Positions 57,569 to 64,000 of a stretch of 64,000 bases of DNA are shown piece after piece. Numbering within the stretch: position 1 is the stretch's first letter; every line of letters begins with the position of its first letter. The notes below the pieces were generated by a model that did no database searches, had not been told where the DNA came from, and worked only from the letters and a program-made list of their open reading frames with translations. This DNA is from Cyclobacteriaceae bacterium (GTDB taxonomy: Bacteria; Bacteroidota; Bacteroidia; Cytophagales; Cyclobacteriaceae). The stretch is from assembly GCA_019638235.1 (NCBI GenBank), contig JAHBUE010000004.1, positions 1-64,000 of the forward strand. Reading direction: 5' to 3'. Both the position numbers and the translations under genes were made by a program.

Positions 57569-59572
57569 ATGAGTTTTGTGTATCCGTCATTCCTGTGGGC
57601 CCTGGCTGCGCTTTCCGTTCCGGTTATTGTGCACCTTTTCAATTTCAGAAAAACACAAAAGATATTCTTTTCGAGCACGCGGTTCCTGAAACAGGTGCAG
57701 GAAGCTACCTCGGCCAAACGAAAACTCAAGCATTACTTAGTGCTGGCCTCGCGTCTGTTGTTCCTGCTCTTTTTAGTGCTTGCCTTCGCGCAGCCTTTTC
57801 TCCCGGCCGAAGAACAGGTATCGGCACGGCAACAGGTGGTTATCGTTCTCGATAATTCACTAAGCATGTCGGCACCGGTTGGCGAAAAAACCCGTGCGCT
57901 TGATGCCGGTATTGCTATGGCCAATCAGCTTGTAGAAATTTTTCCGCAGGATACCCGCTTTCAACTTATCACTAATGATTTTGCGCCCTTCTCAAATTCG
58001 TTTAAAACCAAACCCGAACTGATTGATTTACTAACGCAGGTCAGGCTGTCGCCATTGAGCCGCACGTTGCGCGAGGTGAAGGAAAAAATTGATAACACTA
58101 CCGGCTCGGCTATCCAAAAAGAAATTTTCTGGATTTCAGATTTTCAAAAATCCACATTAGGTGTTGTTCAGCCCAACATGGTTGACAGCCTGCAACGGTT
58201 GCATCTTATTCCGCTTACTACACAAGCGCTTGCCAATATTTTTATTGACACGGCCTATCTTGAAAACCCCTTTGTGGTAGGAGGCGAAAAAAATACCTTA
58301 CTCGTTAAGTTGCGCAATGACGGCAATCGCGCGGTTGAGCAATTACTGACCAAGCTAACCGTTAATGGTGTCCAATCGGGAACAAGTGCGGTTAGCATCC
58401 CGGCAAGAGGAAGCGTTACTACTTCGTTTGATATCATTTCGCCAACACATGGCAATAGTCGTGCGGTGATAAGTTTTAACGATTACCCCGTAAGTTTCGA
58501 TAACGAGTTTTATCTCGCTCTTAATTTTTCTGAAAAAGTTAACGTGATAGAAGTTAAGCAAAGCGCCTCGACATCGCCAATAGAAAAAGTTTTTGGCAAC
58601 AGAGATGTGTTTGCGTTCCGGTCGTTCAATTCGGGTAATATTAATTATGCTGCCTTCCAGGAAAGCGACCTTGTGGTTGTGAATGAACTCGACCGCATGG
58701 ATGCCGCATTAGTTCAGGCATTGCGCAGCTATGTAATAGCCGGAGGCACCGTAGTGGTTATTCCGTCATCCATGCCCGATGTAAACGCTTATCGTAGTTT
58801 GTTGGCGCTTTCAAATCTTTCGGTTGCCATTGAAGCGGAGGCCATTGAACTTGAAACCCCGGATTATTCAAATCCTTTCTTTGAAAATATTTTTGAAGAA
58901 AAATCGAACCGGTTGGTTTTGCCAAAAGCCAGGCGCGTGCTCAACTGGGGCACTGACCGTGCCGCTATTCTGAAATTGAAAAATGACAAACCTTTTCTCT
59001 CGCAGTTTTCGCAAGGCGGAAAAATATTTTTGTTCGCCTCTCCGTTGCAGGCAGAGTTTACCGACTTCAACGCTAATTTTTTGTTCCTTCCGGTGATGTA
59101 CCGGGTGGCAACGTCTGGAAAAAAAGCTGATTGGAAACCCTATTATAGCCTTACGGAAACCCTCATTACTATGCGCGTTGACAGCCTGCCCGGTGAAGAA
59201 CCCGTGCGATTAGTTGGGCAGCAGGAAATCATTCCCGCGCAGCGAAAATTGGCCGATAGGGTAGTGCTGGAACTGCCCCGGTTTTCTATGCAGGCGGGCT
59301 TTTACCAGGCCATAGCCGGCAAAGACACTACCGGTTTGTTTGCCTTTAATCTCGACAGCCGCGAATCGTTACTGGAACAGGTGGGCGCTTCCGAAATAAA
59401 ACAGCTACTTGGCGGAGGCGATAATATCACCCTTTTTGAAGCTACCTCATCCGAAACTTTCAGTAACGAAATAAAAACAAGATATTTGGGAACGCCATTA
59501 TGGAAATATACATTGATGATTGCTTTGTTATTCCTGTTGGCGGAGGTATTGCTAATCCGGTTTTTAAAGTGA
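57569..59572 (+). CDS. BatA-like vWA membrane protein
   Basis: 667 residues. The N-terminal BatA domain (MSFVYPSFLWALAALSVPVI, VHLFNFRKTQKIFFSSTRFL) includes two membrane helices (near 5-23 and 57-75). A vWA domain (VVIVLDNSLSMS...) and a long beta-rich part follow, and a last helix (TLMIALLFLLAEVLLIRFLK) ends the protein. This is the large Bacteroidota BatA-family protein, usually next to dihydroorotase and DUF4199 genes. Its stop overlaps the start of an inserted antitoxin gene by one base. Confidence 0.88.
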   Translation: MSFVYPSFLWALAALSVPVIVHLFNFRKTQKIFFSSTRFLKQVQEATSAKRKLKHYLVLASRLLFLLFLVLAFAQPFLPAEEQVSARQQVVIVLDNSLSMSAPVGEKTRALDAGIAMANQLVEIFPQDTRFQLITNDFAPFSNSFKTKPELIDLLTQVRLSPLSRTLREVKEKIDNTTGSAIQKEIFWISDFQKSTLGVVQPNMVDSLQRLHLIPLTTQALANIFIDTAYLENPFVVGGEKNTLLVKLRNDGNRAVEQLLTKLTVNGVQSGTSAVSIPARGSVTTSFDIISPTHGNSRAVISFNDYPVSFDNEFYLALNFSEKVNVIEVKQSASTSPIEKVFGNRDVFAFRSFNSGNINYAAFQESDLVVVNELDRMDAALVQALRSYVIAGGTVVVIPSSMPDVNAYRSLLALSNLSVAIEAEAIELETPDYSNPFFENIFEEKSNRLVLPKARRVLNWGTDRAAILKLKNDKPFLSQFSQGGKIFLFASPLQAEFTDFNANFLFLPVMYRVATSGKKADWKPYYSLTETLITMRVDSLPGEEPVRLVGQQEIIPAQRKLADRVVLELPRFSMQAGFYQAIAGKDTTGLFAFNLDSRESLLEQVGASEIKQLLGGGDNITLFEATSSETFSNEIKTRYLGTPLWKYTLMIALLFLLAEVLLIRFLK

Positions 59573-59799
59573 TGAACATGAAAACAATAACAGTTAACGT
59601 GCCTGAAAATCTTAGCGAACCAGAACTAAGAATCATATTAGCGGGCGAATTGTATGAAAGAGAGAAACTTTCATTGGGGCAAGCTGCTGAATTGGCCGGG
59701 TTATCCAAAAGAACATTTATCGAAGTTATGGGTAAGTATGGTTTTTCAATATTCAGTGATTCTGTTGACGATTTACTTTCGGATATAGAAAATGCGTGA
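59572..59799 (+). CDS. UPF0175 antitoxin
   Basis: 75 residues (MNMKTITVNVPENLSEPELR...). LSLGQAAELAGLSKRTFIEV is the UPF0175 helix-turn-helix signature. The ATG shares its A with the stop of the BatA-like gene; ATG 59578 is an alternative. It precedes and overlaps a DUF3368 toxin gene by 8 bp: a type II toxin-antitoxin pair. Confidence 0.88.
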   Translation: MNMKTITVNVPENLSEPELRIILAGELYEREKLSLGQAAELAGLSKRTFIEVMGKYGFSIFSDSVDDLLSDIENA

Positions 59800-60250
59800 A
59801 ATCCTTATTGTTGATACAAGCTGCCTGATACTACTGTTCAAGATTGGTGCCTTTGATATATTGAAAAATCTATATAGTGAGGTTTTGACCACACCCCAGG
59901 TTTTTAATGAGTACAATCATACTCTTCCTGATTTTGTGCAAGTAAAGGAGGTTAATGATACTTTTCTTCAGCAAGCGCTTGAGCAAAATCTTGGAAAAGG
60001 AGAATCTAGTGTTATTGCACTTGGTTTTACATTGCCTGAGTGTTCGCTTGTAATTGACGACAGGAAAGCCCGAAAGGCTGCCAGGTCAATGGGTTTTACG
60101 GTTACTGGTACCTTAGGCGTACTGGTTAAAGCTAAACAAGAAGGTATTATTGGCCGGATTAAACCACTTTTGGATAAATTACTTGAAACTGATTTCAGGG
60201 TTTCTGATGAAGTAATCACAAAGATTTTAGAAATTGCAGGGGAAAATTAA
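59792..60250 (+). CDS. DUF3368 PIN-domain toxin
   Basis: 152 residues. LIVDTSCLILLFKIGAFDIL supplies the first PIN-domain Asp, GKGESSVIALG the Glu and LVIDDRKARKAARSMGFTVT the distal Asp pair, as in VapC-like ribonucleases. It is coupled to UPF0175 upstream. It ends 6 bp before the dihydroorotase-like gene, so the pair is read within the host operon. Confidence 0.88.
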   Translation: MREILIVDTSCLILLFKIGAFDILKNLYSEVLTTPQVFNEYNHTLPDFVQVKEVNDTFLQQALEQNLGKGESSVIALGFTLPECSLVIDDRKARKAARSMGFTVTGTLGVLVKAKQEGIIGRIKPLLDKLLETDFRVSDEVITKILEIAGEN

Positions 60251-60256
60251 TCACTG

Positions 60257-61522
60257 ATGAAAATACTCATCCAGGCTGCCAAAATCTTCGACCCACAATC
60301 TTCCTTTCACAAAAAAGTAAAAAATGTACTTATCGTAAACGGCCGTATTGCCGAAATAGGCGATAAAAACTACCAGGCCGATAAAGTGATTGCGGCTGAA
60401 GGGATGCTGCTTTCTCCAGGCTGGTTTGACCTGGGTACGTTTGTGGGCGACCCCGGCCTTGAACATAAGGAAGACCTCGAATCGGTAACAAAATCTGCGG
60501 CAGCGGGTGGCTTTACCGAAATTGCCGTGCTGCCGAACACGGTGCCCTGCATCCAGACAAAAAACGATGTTAATTACTTAACCAAAAACAACGATACGCG
60601 GTTGGTGCAGGTGCATGCGCTCGCTTCCGTAACCCGCGATAATAAAGGTGAAGAGCTTACCGAGATGATTGACCTGCATCAGGCTGGGGCGGTTGGCTTT
60701 ACGGACGGATTGAAAACCATTTGGCATACCGATATATTCTTAAAGGCGCTTCAATACCTTCAAAAATTTAATGGTGTGCTGATTGACCATCCCGAAGATG
60801 TTTGGCTGAATATGTTCGGGCAAATGCACGAAGGTGTTCAAAGCACTATGCTGGGATTAAAAGGAATGCCACGCATTGCCGAAGAGGTGGCCATTCACCG
60901 TAACCTGGATTTGCTCCAATATGCAGGCGGGAAGCTGCACATTGCCCGGCTGTCTTCTGCGCGCTCGGTTAACCTCGTTCGCAGCGCTAAGAAAAAACTT
61001 CCTGTTACTTGTGATATTACAGCGTATCAACCTTTGTTCGATGATTCCCTGCTGGCAGGCTTCGATACAAACTACAAGGTTAATCCGCCTTTGCGCGAAA
61101 AGCGTGATAAAGATGCACTCATTCGCGGGTTGAATGACGGAACCATTGATGTGATTTGTTCCGGTCATGTGCCGCAAGATGAAGAGAGTAAAAACCTTGA
61201 GTTTGATAATGCTGATTACGGCATTATCAATTTGCAGACGTTCGCGGCCAACCTGGTATCGCTTTCAAAAGTTGTAGATTGGGCAACGTTGCTTGAAAAA
61301 GTTTCGGTTGCACCACGCAGGGTGTTGGGTCTTGAAACACCCGCAATCGCAATAGAAGCAAAAGCAAACCTCACGTTACTCGACCCCTCGCGCGAATGGC
61401 AGCCTGATGAAAAAACCAACCTGAGCAAATCAAAAAATTCTCCGTGGTTTGGTCAAACGCTTACGGGCAAGGTGGTTGCGGTTTTTAATAACACGAAACA
61501 CTGGTTGGATAATACAGTATGA
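60257..61522 (+). CDS. dihydroorotase-like protein lacking the metal-binding HxH (PyrX type)
   Basis: 421 residues with the amidohydrolase fold. In active dihydroorotases DxHxH follows the PG near residue 55; here the line reads SPGWFDLGTFVGDPG, without either His. The later DHAP-type motif reads CSGHVPQDEESK. Other landmarks (GGFTEIAVLPNT, VNPPLREKRDKDAL) are kept. Such proteins (PyrX) are non-catalytic partners of aspartate transcarbamoylase in pyrimidine synthesis, which I infer from family knowledge. It overlaps the next gene by 4 bp. Confidence 0.85.
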   Translation: MKILIQAAKIFDPQSSFHKKVKNVLIVNGRIAEIGDKNYQADKVIAAEGMLLSPGWFDLGTFVGDPGLEHKEDLESVTKSAAAGGFTEIAVLPNTVPCIQTKNDVNYLTKNNDTRLVQVHALASVTRDNKGEELTEMIDLHQAGAVGFTDGLKTIWHTDIFLKALQYLQKFNGVLIDHPEDVWLNMFGQMHEGVQSTMLGLKGMPRIAEEVAIHRNLDLLQYAGGKLHIARLSSARSVNLVRSAKKKLPVTCDITAYQPLFDDSLLAGFDTNYKVNPPLREKRDKDALIRGLNDGTIDVICSGHVPQDEESKNLEFDNADYGIINLQTFAANLVSLSKVVDWATLLEKVSVAPRRVLGLETPAIAIEAKANLTLLDPSREWQPDEKTNLSKSKNSPWFGQTLTGKVVAVFNNTKHWLDNTV

Positions 61523-62052
61523 AAAAGCCGTCACCACTTTTTGCCATTGCATTACGCTATGGCGCCATTGCAGCCGTGTTGTCAATTGCCCTGAACATTG
61601 CCATGTTTTATATGGGCCGTCATCCGGTTATGATTGCGCCTTACCTCGATTTCAGGATTTTTCTATACGGTATTTTCATCTTTTTTTGTTTGAAAGAGTT
61701 TCGCGACCTTCACAATGAAGGAGCATTGCACTTCTTTCAGGGTATGTTCGGCAGTTTTGTGCTGGTAGCCACTGCGGGCGTTGTAGGGTCAATACTGTAC
61801 CGTATTTTTGGGGCGCTTGAAACGAACTTTATCCCCGAATACATCAGGTTTATGACCGAATACCTTAAATCGGCCCCCGAAGAGGAGGTGGCCCGCATCG
61901 GAAAAGAAACAATTGAGCGTAATTTAGAGGCGCTTCCTTCTACTAATATGGGGCAAATCGCTTCGTTGTATATGGTTCAGAGCTTCGTAATCGGTTTGTT
62001 TATAAGTATAATAATGTCTGTTATTTTAAGAAAACAACCTAAATCTGATTAA
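61519..62052 (+). CDS. DUF4199 membrane protein (copy 1)
   Basis: 177 residues with four transmembrane helices (about 13-30, 41-58, 72-96, 150-168) and a charged loop before the last. It belongs to the Bacteroidota-specific DUF4199 family, function unknown. It overlaps the dihydroorotase-like gene by 4 bp and is followed by a paralogue after 2 bp. Confidence 0.85.
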   Translation: MKKPSPLFAIALRYGAIAAVLSIALNIAMFYMGRHPVMIAPYLDFRIFLYGIFIFFCLKEFRDLHNEGALHFFQGMFGSFVLVATAGVVGSILYRIFGALETNFIPEYIRFMTEYLKSAPEEEVARIGKETIERNLEALPSTNMGQIASLYMVQSFVIGLFISIIMSVILRKQPKSD

Positions 62053-62054
62053 TT

Positions 62055-62576
62055 ATGGAAGAAAACACTACCAAAGAATTACCTACAGTAAGATCTGTGG
62101 GGATTAAGTATGGGCTTATTTCTGCTCTCGTATCAATCGTCTTTTTTCTTATACTGGTGTTGACCGGTGCAAATGCATTTGATAATAAATGGAATTGGAT
62201 CGGTCTTATTTTTTCAATTGTAATTCTCGTTTTAGCGCAAAAGAATTTTAAAGATGATGGAAATGGATTCATGTCTTATGGTCAGGGCGTTGGTATTGGA
62301 TTTTGGGTTGCATTGATTTCTGTGCTGATCGGTGGGGTGTTTACGTATGTGTACTCCAACATAATAGACCCTGCTACTATGGATACTTTTTATCAAGCTC
62401 AACAGCAACAAATGGAAGATCGGAATATGCCAGATGATCAAATTGAGGTTGCCGTAGAGTGGACTAAGAAGCTTTTCTGGCCAATGTATGCTTTCTTTGG
62501 AGTATTTTTTGGTGTGCTCCTGGCATTAATTGTGACTATCTTTACACAAAAGAAAAGTCCAGAGCCTGGTTTTTAA
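62055..62576 (+). CDS. DUF4199 membrane protein (copy 2)
   Basis: 173 residues, the same four-helix layout (about 18-40, 46-62, 75-101, 140-164) with a family-typical MSYGQGVGIGFWVALISVLI. A tandem paralogue of the preceding gene. It is followed after 1 bp by a GT2 gene; DUF4199-DUF4199-GT2 is a recurrent Bacteroidota order. Confidence 0.87.
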   Translation: MEENTTKELPTVRSVGIKYGLISALVSIVFFLILVLTGANAFDNKWNWIGLIFSIVILVLAQKNFKDDGNGFMSYGQGVGIGFWVALISVLIGGVFTYVYSNIIDPATMDTFYQAQQQQMEDRNMPDDQIEVAVEWTKKLFWPMYAFFGVFFGVLLALIVTIFTQKKSPEPGF

Positions 62577-62577
62577 G

Positions 62578-63591
62578 ATGTCCAACCCCGATATTTCTGT
62601 AGTCATTCCTGTACTGGACGAAGAAGAATCGCTCCGGGAATTAACCGATTGGATTAGCCGTGTGATGAAAGCGCACGGCTATTCTTATGAAGTGCTGTTT
62701 GTGGATGACGGAAGCACGGATAATTCGTGGAAAAAAATTCAGGAAATTAGTGCAGAGAACCCCAGCGTTAAAGGCATTAAGTTTAACCGCAACTACGGCA
62801 AATCGGCTGCGTTGCACACGGCTTTCCAAACTGCGCAGGGCGATGTGGTGATTACCATGGATGCCGACCTGCAGGATAGCCCAGATGAAATTCCGGCCTT
62901 GTACAACATGATTCGCAACGAAGGCTATCACCTTGTTTCGGGGTGGAAGAAAAAACGCAACGACCCGATTTCCAAAACCATTCCTTCGCGGTTTTTTAAT
63001 TATGTAACGCGCCTCATGTCAGGTATTAAACTGCATGATTTTAACTGTGGTTTGAAAGCGTATGATAAAGCGGTAGTGAAAAATATTTCTGTGTATGGCG
63101 AAATGCACCGCTACATACCGGTAATTGCCAAGTGGGCCGGCTTTAAAAAAATTGGTGAGAAAGTAGTGGAGCACCGTGAACGCAAGTATGGACACACCAA
63201 ATTCGGGCTCGAACGTTTCGTGCGTGGTTTTCTTGATCTTGTTACCATTATGTTCGTAGGGCGGTTTGCTTTGCGGCCGATGCATTTTTTCGGAACGCTG
63301 GGTTCACTGTCGTTCCTGGCGGGTTTTATTTTCACGGCAAAATTGATTTGGGATAAAATCGACTCAGTTTACTTTTCTCAAATTCCGCTAAAGCGGGAAA
63401 TCACCCAACAACCCGGCTTTTACTTAGCCCTTGTAGCGCTTATTATTGGCGTGCAGCTTTTTGTTACCGGTTTCCTGGCCGAATTAATTGCCCGTCAGTC
63501 GCTTTCAAAAAGAAATTACCTCGTTATCGATAAAACCGGAATTGATGAACTGCCTGCCGGTTCAAAGATGAAACTGGTGGCTAATCAGTAA
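62578..63591 (+). CDS. membrane-anchored GT2 glycosyltransferase (DPM1/GtrB-like)
   Basis: 337 residues. The GT-A domain has SVVIPVLDEEESL, FVDDGSTDNS and the metal-binding DADLQD; FNRNYGKSAAL and HDFNCGLKAY complete the polyisoprenyl-phosphate glycosyltransferase pattern. Two C-terminal transmembrane helices (about 240-258 and 277-300) anchor it. It probably puts a sugar on a lipid carrier for envelope glycan modification. It sits in one operon with the DUF4199 pair. Confidence 0.92.
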   Translation: MSNPDISVVIPVLDEEESLRELTDWISRVMKAHGYSYEVLFVDDGSTDNSWKKIQEISAENPSVKGIKFNRNYGKSAALHTAFQTAQGDVVITMDADLQDSPDEIPALYNMIRNEGYHLVSGWKKKRNDPISKTIPSRFFNYVTRLMSGIKLHDFNCGLKAYDKAVVKNISVYGEMHRYIPVIAKWAGFKKIGEKVVEHRERKYGHTKFGLERFVRGFLDLVTIMFVGRFALRPMHFFGTLGSLSFLAGFIFTAKLIWDKIDSVYFSQIPLKREITQQPGFYLALVALIIGVQLFVTGFLAELIARQSLSKRNYLVIDKTGIDELPAGSKMKLVANQ

Positions 63592-63594
63592 GAC

Positions 63595-64000
63595 ATGCGT
63601 TGGTATTTAGTTATTCTGCTGGTTGCACTTAGTTTCAATTTATATTCACAAAATGGTTATGTTAAGATTAGCAGTGACTCTATCATGATTGGTTTTGTTA
63701 AGCGCTACACCTCGCACATGGATGGTAGCAAAGGCCTGGAAGTTTGGCGAACGAAAAATGATCCTCAACCAATCAGAGTAAAGATGTCTTCCATTTATGA
63801 ATACGCTATTAAAAAGGACACCTTTCGGATCTTGCATGACTTCATTCCTTTTGCAAGTGAAAAGATTTATTTTGAAACAGTTGAGGCGCAAGTTATCTCT
63901 ACTGGCAAAGTAACGTTACTAAAGATTAATGCTTTGAATGATCGTAAAAGGAGCACTCAGTCGATGATCATCTATACAGGAGAAAGACCAGTTTCGGTAA
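63595..64000 (+). CDS. secreted hypothetical protein, cut by the window end
   Basis: At least 135 residues, open at the right edge. It has a signal peptide (MRWYLVILLVALSFNLYSQ) and a mature start NGYVKISSDSIMIGFVKRYT. No family is recognised. It starts 3 bp after the GT2 stop and so probably belongs to that operon. Confidence 0.7.
   Translation, partial: MRWYLVILLVALSFNLYSQNGYVKISSDSIMIGFVKRYTSHMDGSKGLEVWRTKNDPQPIRVKMSSIYEYAIKKDTFRILHDFIPFASEKIYFETVEAQVISTGKVTLLKINALNDRKRSTQSMIIYTGERPVSV

Overview
The window looks like chromosomal DNA of a Bacteroidota bacterium, probably near the Cytophagales. The evidence is lineage-typical families (DUF3078, DUF4252, DUF4199, BatA-type vWA protein, non-catalytic dihydroorotase, SMUG2-type glycosylase), Bacteroidota TAnnTTTG promoter elements, and a tmRNA whose tag ends in GETNYAMAA. 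No species is assigned. Genes are mostly housekeeping, with scattered accessory islands and decayed mobile or toxin-antitoxin DNA.

Layout. 1-3.1 kb: integrase remnant, tandem glutathione peroxidases, a GT92 glycosyltransferase, a secreted lipocalin-like protein and a decayed HigBA module. 3.1-7.7 kb: menA, a double-domain universal stress protein, then ccoI-ccoS (copper ATPase and assembly factor of cbb3 oxidase). 7.8-14.9 kb: a clade II nitrous oxide reductase operon in the order cytochrome c, FAS1 lipoprotein, nosZ, membrane protein, nosL, nosD, nosF, nosY. 14.9-28.5 kb: MscS channel, NeuD-like acyltransferase, uridine phosphorylase-like enzyme, M16 peptidase, O-methyltransferase, LysM transglycosylase, receiver protein, dnaX with a programmed frameshift, S9 peptidase, SMUG2-like glycosylase, tRNA-Arg(CCG). 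28.5-36.5 kb: a lysine/alanine mini-histone, a truncated permease, then an AT-rich block with a 1604-residue exonuclease-RecQ-UvrD fusion, a broken Vsr nuclease and an XRE regulator, ending at the tmRNA gene. 36.6-46.5 kb: hibernation factor, pentameric-channel homologue, OmpA-family protein, several small proteins, a large vWA protein and a DUF433/DUF5615 toxin-antitoxin pair bracketed by a duplication. 46.5-56.8 kb: ECF sigma operon, ABC exporter, serine hydrolase, HNH endonuclease, aminotransferase-sulfotransferase-DUF819 cluster. 57-64 kb: short SSB, BatA-like protein, an inserted UPF0175/DUF3368 pair, dihydroorotase-like PyrX, two DUF4199 proteins, a GT2 glycosyltransferase and a truncated secreted protein.

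How parts work together. Three promoters (universal stress protein, nos operon, ribosome hibernation factor) carry a TGA-N6-TCA palindrome centred exactly 29.5 bp upstream of the first base of a -7-like element. This is the geometry expected for class II activation by one Crp/Fnr-type regulator, and it would join low-oxygen respiration (cbb3 assembly, N2O reduction) to stress survival and ribosome hibernation. The accessory block beside the tmRNA gene is the best candidate for an undescribed DNA-processing or defence locus.
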